The notes beneath the pieces are model-generated. The model was given only the letters and a program-made list of their open reading frames with translations. It did no database searches and had not been told where the DNA came from. This document shows positions 34,690-42,926 of a DNA stretch of 64,000 nucleotides, one piece after another. Source of the DNA: DAHUXT01 sp036273675 (GTDB taxonomy: Bacteria; Chloroflexota; Ktedonobacteria; Ktedonobacterales; JADMIN01); the NCBI GenBank assembly GCA_036273675.1, contig DASUHD010000123.1, positions 1 through 64,000 on the forward strand. The letters run 5' to 3'. Every line of letters starts with the position of its first letter. Position 1 is the stretch's first letter. The translations under genes were made by a program, and so were the position numbers.

Positions 34690-35741
34690 ACACGCAAGCA
34701 TCCACTCCGATCTTAGAGGCTGACCATCTTCGCAAGCACTTTCCTGTCCGGCAGTTTCGCCCACTCGCGAAGCCTCAAGTAGTGCATGCGGTAGAAGATA
34801 TCTCGCTGGCGCTCTCCGTGGGTCATGCCATGGCGCTCGTCGGCGAGAGTGGCAGCGGCAAGACGACGGTCGCCAGGATGCTCGCGCGGCTCTATGAGCC
34901 GACATCAGGGGAGATACGCTTTCGTGGCGCGCCAGTAGGGAGTGCCAAGCGGGCCGCCTTGCATACGTATCGCCATCATGTTCAGATGGTCTTTCAAGAT
35001 CCATTCGCCTCGCTCAATCCAGTCCATTCGGTCTGCCATCATCTTGGGCGCGCCTTGCGGCTTCATGACCGGGCGCATTCCAAGGCGGAGGAAACGGCGC
35101 AGATCCTGACGTTGCTGAACAAAGTGAGCCTGACACCCGCCGAACAGTTCATCGAGAAGTACCCTCACGAGTTGAGCGGCGGTCAGCGCCAGCGTGTCTC
35201 AATTGCCCGCGCATTGGCGGTTGGCCCAGAGGTGTTGCTTGCCGATGAACCCGTCTCGATGCTCGATGTCTCTATACGCCTGGGCGTGCTTAATCTGTTG
35301 CTCCGGCTCAAGCAGGAGGAGCAACTAGCCGTCCTCTTTATCACGCACGATATCGCCAGCGCCCGCTACTTCGCAGAGGATACGCTGGTCATGTATGCGG
35401 GGCAGAGCGTTGAAGGCGGCCCAAGTGATGCTGTCATTCAGGAGCCGAAGCACCCCTACACGCAACTGCTAATTTCGGCGGCGCCTGATCCAGACCGCCC
35501 CTCCTCGGCGAAGCCCTTGCCTGCGCGCGGCGAGATTCCCAGTCTGATTACCCCGCCATCCGGCTGCCGTTTCCATCCGCGCTGCCCGCACGCGATGCCT
35601 ATCTGTCGAGAGCGTTTCCCCAGCCGCACAGACCTTGGCGGCGGTCACTGGACCAGTTGTTTTCTCTACGGCGAGGGGGATACCAACAGCGGTGCGGCCA
35701 ACCTATCAACTACCAGCCGAACACCCACGGCTGGATCCTGA
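34686..35741 (+). CDS. ABC transporter ATP-binding protein, DppF/OppF type
   Basis: The 351-residue second ATPase of the importer has Walker A GESGSGKT (53-60), Q-loop QMVFQDPFASLNP, signature LSGGQRQR and Walker B VLLADEPVSMLD. The C-terminal cysteine-bearing oligopeptide extension GCRFHPRCPHAMPIC is present. The start overlaps the previous stop as ATGA. It closes the five-gene operon (binding protein, two permeases, two ATPases). It ends 16 bases from the convergent xdhC-like gene. Confidence 0.93.
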   Translation: MNTQASTPILEADHLRKHFPVRQFRPLAKPQVVHAVEDISLALSVGHAMALVGESGSGKTTVARMLARLYEPTSGEIRFRGAPVGSAKRAALHTYRHHVQMVFQDPFASLNPVHSVCHHLGRALRLHDRAHSKAEETAQILTLLNKVSLTPAEQFIEKYPHELSGGQRQRVSIARALAVGPEVLLADEPVSMLDVSIRLGVLNLLLRLKQEEQLAVLFITHDIASARYFAEDTLVMYAGQSVEGGPSDAVIQEPKHPYTQLLISAAPDPDRPSSAKPLPARGEIPSLITPPSGCRFHPRCPHAMPICRERFPSRTDLGGGHWTSCFLYGEGDTNSGAANLSTTSRTPTAGS

Positions 35742-35757
35742 GCTTCGCGGAGTTGAT

Positions 35758-36714
35758 TCAGGAAATCGCCTGCTTGTCGAAGGTGGCTTTACAGCCAGCA
35801 CAGCAAAAATAGTATGTCTCGCCGTCCCGCACTGAGGAATAGCGCGCGGTTGCCACATCCACCGTCATTCCGCAAATTGGATCGATCGACTCGGCGCGCT
35901 GTGGTTGGGTTGCGAAATTGATGCGAATTCCTACACCCTGGTGACGCGCCTCGATCAGTTCCGCTACAACGCTGAAGGCGATTTCCTCAGGCTTGATAAC
36001 GAAGCTCTTCAGACCCGCCGGTCGCTTGAGCCGGGCAATCTGGTCTTCTGTGAGACCGCGCTCACTCAGATCGGCTTTCACAGCCGCCAGGCGTTTGTTG
36101 CTGGCCACCAGTCCAACGTAGCTAGCGGAGCTTTCGAGCGCAACCTGCGCCGCGTCTTCATCATACTCGCCAATCGTAGCGACTACGACAATATTGCGCT
36201 CAGTGAGCTGCGGGCTGAGCGCGTCGAGCGTCGCCACCAGTCGATCCGCATCGGGAAAGTTTTGCATGTCAGCGAGCGGATCGCAGGCCCACACCTCGAA
36301 ATCCAGTAACGCGGCAAATCGAGCGATTGCGCGCGCAACCGCAGATTCGCCAATAACGACGAGCGCTGTGCGCGGTAGAAATGGCTCGACGAACACCTGA
36401 AGCTCACCCTGCCCAGCACAGAGCATCGGCACATTGACGACTCCTCCATTGAGTGACGTTGGCTCTTTTATGTCAGGACTTATGACGACAAGCCGAGGCG
36501 CGCCAGCCGTCAATGCCTCGATGCTTTGGCGAATGACGGCCGGCCGAGCACAGTGGCCACCAACCCATCCTTCCATGCGCCCATCAGGAAAGATGATGGC
36601 GTGTCCGCCCTGGGTTCCAGATGTCGGCTGCCGCGCCAGGACGACGGTAGCCAAGGCGAAGATTGCTTGCTCCGCGCGCAACTGTTGGGCTTTTTCCAGG
36701 ACATCATCACGCAT
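35758..36714 (-). CDS. XdhC/CoxI-family maturation protein with C-terminal YHS domain
   Basis: A 318-residue protein in three parts. Residues ~1-95 are the XdhC/CoxI domain (GTQGGHAIIFPDGRMEGWVGGHC). Residues ~115-250 are the XdhC Rossmann domain (ALVVIGESAVARAIARFAAL; ASYVGLVASNKRLAAVKADL). The last ~45 residues are a YHS domain (DPICGMTVDVATARYS, then YYFCCAGCKATF) with metal-binding cysteines. XdhC-type proteins insert sulfurated molybdenum cofactor into molybdenum hydroxylases, which fits its place at the end of coxMSL-coxG. The ATG at 36714 has GAGG seven bases upstream. The fused YHS domain may handle copper or another metal for the Mo-Cu site; that is inference. Confidence 0.88.
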   Translation of the reverse strand: MRDDVLEKAQQLRAEQAIFALATVVLARQPTSGTQGGHAIIFPDGRMEGWVGGHCARPAVIRQSIEALTAGAPRLVVISPDIKEPTSLNGGVVNVPMLCAGQGELQVFVEPFLPRTALVVIGESAVARAIARFAALLDFEVWACDPLADMQNFPDADRLVATLDALSPQLTERNIVVVATIGEYDEDAAQVALESSASYVGLVASNKRLAAVKADLSERGLTEDQIARLKRPAGLKSFVIKPEEIAFSVVAELIEARHQGVGIRINFATQPQRAESIDPICGMTVDVATARYSSVRDGETYYFCCAGCKATFDKQAIS

Positions 36715-36733
36715 TTGGTGGCCTCGCTCACAA

Positions 36734-37219
36734 CTAGGGTTCAGGCGCGGGCGCTTCAGATGCAGCCGCCTCAGGAGCTGGTGTTTCGAGCTTCTGCTTG
36801 AAACACGCGAAGAACTTCGCGATCTGCTTGTGCGCAGTGCCTTCCAGCAGACGCGCGCCCACACTGGCGATAGTTCCGCTAACGGTCACATCGGATACCC
36901 AGTTCATCGTTGTCTCAGCCTCTGTCACAGGCACGAGATCAACAATGGCCACGAGATCGACGGCGCTGCCCGCCGTCACACCATGCGCTTTGACCTCGCC
37001 GTGGTCCGGCTCGCGGATATTTTGCAGTTGAACGTCAAGGGTAAACTTCGCCTTCACCGCGCCCACCCCAACGCCAAGTGTCGGCTTGAAGTGATCTGGC
37101 GCCAGGATATCCATCGAAATAAACCCTGGTGCGCACCCAGCCACCTTATTGGGATCAAGCAAGAAGCTGAAAATCGCTTCTTTCGATGCTTTGATCTGTT
37201 CGCTTCCCTCGAAATGCAT
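36734..37219 (-). CDS. coxG: CoxG-like SRPBCC protein of CO dehydrogenase operon
   Basis: A 161-residue protein of the CoxG branch of the SRPBCC (START-like) fold: MHFEGSEQIKASKEAIFSFLLDPNKVAGCAPG at the start (shown only in part by its pattern), then FKPTLGVGVGAVKAKF and TMNWVSDVTVSGTIASVG. CoxG is needed for membrane recruitment of CO dehydrogenase in known carboxydotrophs. The C-terminus is a short Pro/Ala/Glu tail. GGAGG about eight bases before the ATG supports the start. It lies 31 bases after coxL and 19 bases before the xdhC-like gene. Confidence 0.88.
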   Translation of the reverse strand: MHFEGSEQIKASKEAIFSFLLDPNKVAGCAPGFISMDILAPDHFKPTLGVGVGAVKAKFTLDVQLQNIREPDHGEVKAHGVTAGSAVDLVAIVDLVPVTEAETTMNWVSDVTVSGTIASVGARLLEGTAHKQIAKFFACFKQKLETPAPEAAASEAPAPEP

Positions 37220-37250
37220 CGCTTAAGCCTCCATGGGCGTGAAACGGAAC

Positions 37251-39605
37251 TTACCCCTCGGCAACCCCGTGCGCTTCGAGGATTTCATAGACCTTCCACG
37301 GCGTGATAGGAATATCCAGATGGGTTACGCCGAGATGGCTCAGCGCATCCACCACCGCGTTTGCGATAGCGGGCGGCGCTCCTACCGTAGCGGACTCACC
37401 AACGCCCTTCGCGCCGAAGGGATGATGTGGCGATGGCGTCACCGTCTTGTCCGTCTCCCAGACAGGCGTTTCCATCGCGGTCGGCAACAGGTAATCCATG
37501 AAGTTGCTCTGCTGGATATTGCCACCCTCATCGTAGGTGATCGCCTCGAAGAGCGCCGGAGCCATACCCATCGTCAGGCCGCCATGAATCTGCCCATCAA
37601 CGATCATCGGGTTGATGATGTTACCACAGTCGTCCACAGCGACAAAGCGGCGAATCTTGACGGCGCCCGTGCCACGATCAATATCTACGACGCAAATATA
37701 GGCTCCAAACGGAAAGGTCAGATTGGGCGGATCGTAATAATCAACCGCCTCCAGGCCAGCCTCAACATCCTGCGGGAAGTTCGTGTATGCGGCGAAGGCG
37801 ACATCTTTCATTGTCACCGAGCGCCCCGGTACGCCCTTCACCTGGAACTTATAGTCCACCCACTCGACATCGTCCGGGCTGACCTCCAGCAGATGCCCGG
37901 CGATCTTCCTCGCCTTCTCGCGAATCTTGCGCGAGGCGACCGCCGTTGCAGCGCCCGCCGTGGGCGTGCTGCGGCTAGCGTACGTGCCGAGGCCATAGGG
38001 AGCGGTGTCGGTGTCGCCATGCTCGACGGTGATATTGTCGACTGGCAGGCCTAGCTCTTCGGCGACGATCTGGGCGAAAGTCGTTTCGTGGCCCTGCCCC
38101 TGCGTCTGCACGCCGATGCGCACAATGGCCGATCCCGTGGGATGGACGCGAATCTCACAACTATCGAACATCTTGATACCAAGAATATCGAAGGTATGCG
38201 ACGGCCCAGCCCCGACGATTTCGGTAAATGTCGAGATGCCGATGCCCATCAGCTCGCCACGCGCGCGCTTCTCCGCCTGCTCCCGGCGCAGCCCCGCATA
38301 GTCAATCTTATCCATCGCCTTTTGTAGCGCCGCCGGATAGTTGCCACTGTCGTACTCCCACCCTGTGGCAGACTTATACGGAAAGGCGTCTGGCGGGATG
38401 AAGTTCTTCATACGCACATCGGCAGGATCAAGCTGGAGCTTCTGCGCCAGTGTATCTACCATACGCTCGATGGTATGCACGGCCTCCGTGACACGGAACG
38501 AGCAGCGATAGGCGACACCACCTGATGGCTTATTGGTATAGACGCCATCCACCTCGACGTGGGCCGCATCCAGGGTATACGACCCGGTAATGATGCTGTA
38601 TAACCCCGCCGGGAACTTCGACGGGTTCGCGGCAGCGTCGAATGCGCCATGATCAGCGAGTGTCTTGACGCGTAGCGCCTGCATCGTGCCATCGCTCTTC
38701 GCAGCCAGCTCGGCGGTGATGTGATAGTCGCGAGCGAAGCTATCCGCCTGGAGGTTCTCGGAACGATCCTCGATCCATTTGACAGGAAGCCCGGTGGTAA
38801 TTGAAGCGACGCTGGCGATGACGTAGCCGGGGTAGACTGGCACTTTTCCACCGAAACCGCCCCCAATATCGGGCGAGACGATGCGGATCTTGTGCTCGGG
38901 AATGCCCGTCACCAGCGAGTACACGGTGCGAATGGCATGCGGCGCCTGGGTCGTCATATAGACGGTCAGCTTGCCCTCGACTTTGTCGAACGAGGCGACG
39001 CAACCACACGTCTCAATCGAACAGACGTGTATGCGGGGAATGTAGAGGTCCTGTTTGACGACCACATCGGCGCTCTGGAATATTTGGTCGGTGCGCGCTG
39101 CGTCTCCAGCCTCCCAGTGCCAGATGTGGTTCGTCTTCTGCTCGCGATCTGGCCGGACTAACGGCGCGTCAGGTTCGAGCGCCTTGAACGGGTCGATGAC
39201 TGGCGGAAGTGGCTCGTAATCCACCTCGACGAGCGCAACAGCATCGGCGGCGATGTAGCGCTCAGTTGCGATGACGGCAGCAACCTCTTGCGCCTGATAG
39301 ACGACCCGATCCACCGGAAGCACCATCTGCTTATCGCTCATCAGCGTCGGCATCCAGGCCAGTCCCGCCGCATCCAGATCTTTGCCGGTAATAACCGCCA
39401 GCACGCCTGGAAAGGCTAGCGCCTTGCTCGCATCGATGCTTTTAATCGTCGCGTGCGCATAGGGGCTGCGCACGATGTCCATATACACCATGCCAGGAAG
39501 CTTGATATCGTCGATATAGCGGCCCTTGCCGCGCAAGAAGCGGGCATCCTCTTTGCGCTTGACACTGTGTCCCATGCCGCCAATCGCTGCCGCATCCGTA
39601 CTCAT
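37251..39605 (-). CDS. coxL: Aerobic CO dehydrogenase large subunit, form I
   Basis: CoxL (784 residues) holds the Mo-Cu active site that oxidises CO to CO2. The active-site loop reads AYRCSFR at residues 365-371 (C368), the form I signature, rather than AYRGAGR of form II enzymes. The molybdopterin-binding region SPDIGGGFGGK lies near 244-254, and the catalytic glutamate region is FGAKGVGESATVGAPP near the C terminus. Length matches known CoxL (about 800). Its start overlaps the coxS stop as ATGA. Gene order coxM-coxS-coxL is the form I order. The host can probably use trace or atmospheric CO. Confidence 0.96.
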   Translation of the reverse strand: MSTDAAAIGGMGHSVKRKEDARFLRGKGRYIDDIKLPGMVYMDIVRSPYAHATIKSIDASKALAFPGVLAVITGKDLDAAGLAWMPTLMSDKQMVLPVDRVVYQAQEVAAVIATERYIAADAVALVEVDYEPLPPVIDPFKALEPDAPLVRPDREQKTNHIWHWEAGDAARTDQIFQSADVVVKQDLYIPRIHVCSIETCGCVASFDKVEGKLTVYMTTQAPHAIRTVYSLVTGIPEHKIRIVSPDIGGGFGGKVPVYPGYVIASVASITTGLPVKWIEDRSENLQADSFARDYHITAELAAKSDGTMQALRVKTLADHGAFDAAANPSKFPAGLYSIITGSYTLDAAHVEVDGVYTNKPSGGVAYRCSFRVTEAVHTIERMVDTLAQKLQLDPADVRMKNFIPPDAFPYKSATGWEYDSGNYPAALQKAMDKIDYAGLRREQAEKRARGELMGIGISTFTEIVGAGPSHTFDILGIKMFDSCEIRVHPTGSAIVRIGVQTQGQGHETTFAQIVAEELGLPVDNITVEHGDTDTAPYGLGTYASRSTPTAGAATAVASRKIREKARKIAGHLLEVSPDDVEWVDYKFQVKGVPGRSVTMKDVAFAAYTNFPQDVEAGLEAVDYYDPPNLTFPFGAYICVVDIDRGTGAVKIRRFVAVDDCGNIINPMIVDGQIHGGLTMGMAPALFEAITYDEGGNIQQSNFMDYLLPTAMETPVWETDKTVTPSPHHPFGAKGVGESATVGAPPAIANAVVDALSHLGVTHLDIPITPWKVYEILEAHGVAEG
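38493..38513 (-). other. Form I CoxL active-site loop (AYRCSFR)
   Basis: These seven codons encode the Cu-ligating cysteine loop that separates true CO dehydrogenases from related molybdenum hydroxylases. Confidence 0.95.
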
Positions 39606-40126
39606 CGAACCGCCTCCGCTTCTGTCACCGTTGAGGCTTGCGTAGGCGCCGCCTGCTCCTCGCGCATCTTCTTGGCGGCATACTGAATCGATTTGACGAT
39701 ATTAACGTAGCCAGTGCAACGGCAGAGATTGCCTGAGATCGCACGGCGAATCTCTTCATCGGTGGGGTTGGGGTTATCTTTGAGGAAAGCAACGGAGGTC
39801 ATCATCATCCCTGGTGTGCAAAAGCCACATTGAAGGCCATGTTCCTCGAAAAACCCTTCTTGAATTGGGTGCAGTTTGCCGCCTTGTTCGAGGCCTTCGA
39901 CCGTGCTGATCTCGGCGCCGTCCGCCTGAACAGCGAAAAGCGTACATGACTTAGCCGGTGTGCCGTTGACCAGCACAGTGCATGCTCCGCAACTTGTGGT
40001 ATCACAACCGATATGCGTGCCGGTGAGGTTCGCCACCTCGCGAATGAAATGGACAAGCAGTAGCCGCGGTTCGATATCAGCCGCATAGGGCTGCCCGTTG
40101 ATTGTAATCGTGACGTGCTGAGTCAT
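39602..40126 (-). CDS. coxS: Aerobic CO dehydrogenase small iron-sulfur subunit
   Basis: CoxS (174 residues) carries two [2Fe-2S] clusters that pass electrons from the Mo centre to the flavin subunit. The plant-ferredoxin-type cluster is held by GCDTTSCGACTVLVNG plus SC further on (residues ~40-75). The second, helical cluster is held by QCGFCTPGMM and GNLCRCTGY (residues ~100-150). Length and motif order are standard. ATGA overlaps link it to coxM upstream and coxL downstream. Confidence 0.96.
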   Translation of the reverse strand: MTQHVTITINGQPYAADIEPRLLLVHFIREVANLTGTHIGCDTTSCGACTVLVNGTPAKSCTLFAVQADGAEISTVEGLEQGGKLHPIQEGFFEEHGLQCGFCTPGMMMTSVAFLKDNPNPTDEEIRRAISGNLCRCTGYVNIVKSIQYAAKKMREEQAAPTQASTVTEAEAVR

Positions 40127-41001
40127 TGCCCACCTCCCGCCTGGGCGCGCTGAACCGCAAGCCGCAATGCCCGCACGGTCAGCGTCCGCAAAATGGAGCG
40201 CTTATAGCCTGCTGGCCCGTGTAGGTCAGTAACTGGTTCAGCCGCGGATGAGGCCAGTCTTGCGGCCTCGCGCATGGTTGCCTCGTCGGGCTGCTTCCCA
40301 ACGAGATATGCTTCCGCCTGCCGAGCGCGAATTGCGGTCGGACCGACATTGGTAAGGCCAATGCCTGCGCGACTACACACACCGCCATCAAGGGTAATCA
40401 TGGCGCCCACTGCGGCAATGGCATAATCGCCAACTTTGCGTTCGAGTTTGATATATGCTGACCCGGTATGAGGCATAGGCCGGGGGACGCGAATATCAGT
40501 TAACACCTCATCAGGCCGCAATGCGGTCTCCATGGTGTCTACCAGAAAATCATCCAGCAACATTGTCCGGGTACCTTGTGAACCCTGAGCAGTGACATGC
40601 GCCCCCATCGCAAGAAGCATAGCGGGGTGATCATTAGCAGGGTCGGCATGCGCTACGTTGCCGCCCACAGTAGCGAAGTTGCGCACCAACGGATCGGCGA
40701 CAACAGAGCTTGCCTCGTAGATACCCGGATATCGTGACTGGATCAGTGGAGATTGTTCCAGTTGCGATTCTCGTACCATAGCCCCAATGACCAGTGAGCC
40801 ATCCTGCTCTTGGAGGACCCTTAACCCTGGAACATTGCGGAGGTCGATCAGGTACGCGGGGGATGCGAGGCGGAACTTCATCAGAGGAATCAGGCTCTGG
40901 CCGCCTGCCAGAATTTTTGCGTCGCCCTCATGTTGTCGCAACAGGTCCCACACTTCGGGCAGACTGTTGGGGGCAAAGTAGGTGAAGTCATCCGGAATCA
41001 C
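40123..41001 (-). CDS. coxM: Aerobic CO dehydrogenase medium FAD subunit
   Basis: CoxM (292 residues) binds FAD and delivers electrons to the quinone pool. FAD motifs are AGGQSLIP (residues 32-39) and TVGGNVAHADP (about 111-121). The C-terminal CO-dehydrogenase flavoprotein domain follows. The GTG start at 41001 has a full AAAGGAGG six bases upstream. It is the first gene of coxMSL-coxG-xdhC, an operon of five genes read on the minus strand. Confidence 0.96.
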   Translation of the reverse strand: MIPDDFTYFAPNSLPEVWDLLRQHEGDAKILAGGQSLIPLMKFRLASPAYLIDLRNVPGLRVLQEQDGSLVIGAMVRESQLEQSPLIQSRYPGIYEASSVVADPLVRNFATVGGNVAHADPANDHPAMLLAMGAHVTAQGSQGTRTMLLDDFLVDTMETALRPDEVLTDIRVPRPMPHTGSAYIKLERKVGDYAIAAVGAMITLDGGVCSRAGIGLTNVGPTAIRARQAEAYLVGKQPDEATMREAARLASSAAEPVTDLHGPAGYKRSILRTLTVRALRLAVQRAQAGGGQ

Positions 41002-41591
41002 TGCCAGCCTCCTTTAAGCCCGGACCACACCGCTATGTGCAGTCAACGGACGTTGGATAGCCAAACAAGATACACGTTACTTCATGCGCAACAATCACAC
41101 GCATGCGCCTTGCCAAGAACTGGTTGGATAAGAGGCATTTTGCTCGGTGGCGTACTCATCACCACATCGCACTACACTGTTTGCGCTACATGACGTTGTC
41201 ACCTGCGAGCCGCTTTCGCAGTTGGTGATCCGAAACCGTACACGCTTTCAAGACGGTGGGCATGCGCCGACAACAAGTCCAGTGTGAGGTTATCCCAGAG
41301 AGTGTATGGCCGTTTGGCAATACTATATGTTCTGAAGCTCTGGCGCGTCAAATGAGCGGCGCATAACGATTCCATGAATTCTCCAGGCGCCTTTGCCTGG
41401 ATTGTTCAACTCAAACCTGTCACCGAGCAATTATGTCATGAAACAGCATTAACCGATATTTTCTCAGCAAGCTAGAGGAGTTGTGGCTCGTACCCAAATG
41501 TGCGCGAGGGATAAAACAGTACCCCATACGTACTTCACCTGCGTATGGGGTAGTTCACAATCATCACCGAGCGATGCGCGGTCTGCCGTCT
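41002..41591. other. Intergenic region between coxM and response regulator
   Basis: No gene is supported; open frames here lack ribosome binding sites. The region must hold the cox promoter, but no clear -35/-10 pair was found on the minus strand. A hairpin at 41520-41552 near the right end fits a terminator for the response regulator. Confidence 0.5.
41520..41552 (-). terminator. Hairpin terminator downstream of response regulator
   Basis: An eleven-base perfect inverted repeat (TACCCCATACG / CGTATGGGGTA) with an eleven-base loop. On the minus strand it is followed by CTGTTTTAT, a short T-rich stretch, 40 bases past the response-regulator stop. Confidence 0.55.
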
Positions 41592-42395
41592 CTACGGCAC
41601 AAATCCTGGGATGACTCGCGACGGAACGGGGTTGGCAGGCGCAGAGCTTGCCACTGGAATTTGTCTTTCTTCGTGAATTTGCGCTTCCTCAGCGGCTGGA
41701 CTCACCTCAACGACATGGCGCTTGAGCATGTATCCGACACCAGGCGATGTCAGGATGAACTGAGGCTTACCAGGCACGGGCTCGATCTTTTCGCGCAAAT
41801 GGCGAATGTGCGCCTTCACCAGATAATTGTCACCAGATTCGCCAAATCCCCAGACATGCACCACGATCTGATCGAGCGTACAGATATCGTTGGCATTCGC
41901 CGCGAGCAGGTGCAACAATCGGCTTTCTGTCGGCGTCAGGCGAACCACTTTGCCATCACGCACGACCTCATGCCGGACGGTATCCACGCGAAGCGGACCA
42001 ACGTCAATGATTGTTGACGGATTGCGCACCAGCGTCGAACGGACGCGACGACTCAATGCGCGCAGATGCGCGAGCAATTGTCGTGGAAGAAAGGGCTTTG
42101 CGAGGAAGCTATCCGCGCCACTCTCCAGGTATGCCGACTCGGCATCCTCACCATTTGTCGTGGTAAACACGAGCACCAGCGCATCGTGTGCATCGCGCAT
42201 CTCACGACACATGGCTAGCGGATCACTGCCATGATTCTCTGGGTCAATAATGACAACATCTGGTCGCTTGTCAAGCCAAACTTGTCTTGCACGCTCGTGG
42301 GTAAAGGCATGGTGAACCTCGTAACCACGAGTTCGTAACCAGCCTGTTACCATCTCAACCATGTCGCGATCGCTGTCCACCACCAACAGCTTCAT
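41592..42395 (-). CDS. OmpR/PhoB-family response regulator
   Basis: A 267-residue two-domain regulator. The receiver (1-120) has acidic residues D7/D9, the phospho-acceptor D51 in VVIIDPENHG, and the conserved Lys in FLAKPF. A winged-helix output domain (~130-230) reads VVRLTPTESRLLHLLAANAN and VKAHIRHLREKIEP followed by GVGYMLKR. The last ~40 residues are a Pro/Glu-rich tail not usual in the family. The phosphorylation site PENHGSD lacks the common DxxMP pattern. No sensor kinase is adjacent. GGAGGGTGAC just before the ATG at 42395 supports the start. Confidence 0.92.
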   Translation of the reverse strand: MKLLVVDSDRDMVEMVTGWLRTRGYEVHHAFTHERARQVWLDKRPDVVIIDPENHGSDPLAMCREMRDAHDALVLVFTTTNGEDAESAYLESGADSFLAKPFLPRQLLAHLRALSRRVRSTLVRNPSTIIDVGPLRVDTVRHEVVRDGKVVRLTPTESRLLHLLAANANDICTLDQIVVHVWGFGESGDNYLVKAHIRHLREKIEPVPGKPQFILTSPGVGYMLKRHVVEVSPAAEEAQIHEERQIPVASSAPANPVPSRVIPGFVP

Positions 42396-42926
42396 GTCAC
42401 CCTCCACTGCGGTCGCTTGTTAACTAGCTATACTGCATGGACGTACATCCTGTTCTCGGAAGGCTTCCATGCCTGGACAACGTCATGGAGCGAGTTGTCC
42501 GGGGTGCGTTGGAATGTCGAAGGTGAATGGGAAAATCTGCTCAATGCTCCTGCGGGAACGCAAGAACTGATGCTGAGTCCAGGAAGCGGCGTTGCGTCTG
42601 GCATCTGAGGGCGTTCGAGAACCCACCGCACAACATAGTGTCTCACCGAGGGTATCGACACCAGTGACGTTGGGAGAAGAACCTAGGGCAGGCACATTTC
42701 CTCATCCACTATGTTATAACGGACAAGCGCCCACATAGCCACACACTGGGAACGGTGTGCGACGGACTTCACAAAAATTAGTCCTGTTTGCGTATCTGGT
42801 ACAGCTTCCAGGTCATACGCGGTGGAGAGCCGGATGTTGCTTCTGAGCGGAGAACTCTTGTTCACGGATCTACGAGGGACATGAACTACATATACGACAA
42901 GCCGTCAACTGAGGAAAATCAAGCTT
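42396..42926. other. Intergenic region with possible regulator remnant
   Basis: No intact gene is supported. On the minus strand, 42683-42910 shows LuxR helix-turn-helix-like peptide fragments in more than one frame (see the pseudogene entry). Nothing else was recognised. Confidence 0.4.
42683..42910 (-). pseudogene. Possible decayed LuxR-type DNA-binding domain
   Basis: Reading the minus strand in two frames gives VDGLSYM, then SEAT and LYQIRKQD, then, after a frame change, FVKSVAHRSQCVAMWALVRYNIV. The order and spacing resemble a LuxR/NarL helix-turn-helix (recognition helix followed by an NRTQAVAWAL-type helix), interrupted by stops and a frameshift. The likeness is by eye and weak. Confidence 0.25.

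Noticed and set aside
41481..42017. A plus-strand open frame near the response regulator
   Set aside because: It mostly overlaps the antisense of the OmpR-type regulator and the hairpin region, without a ribosome binding site.
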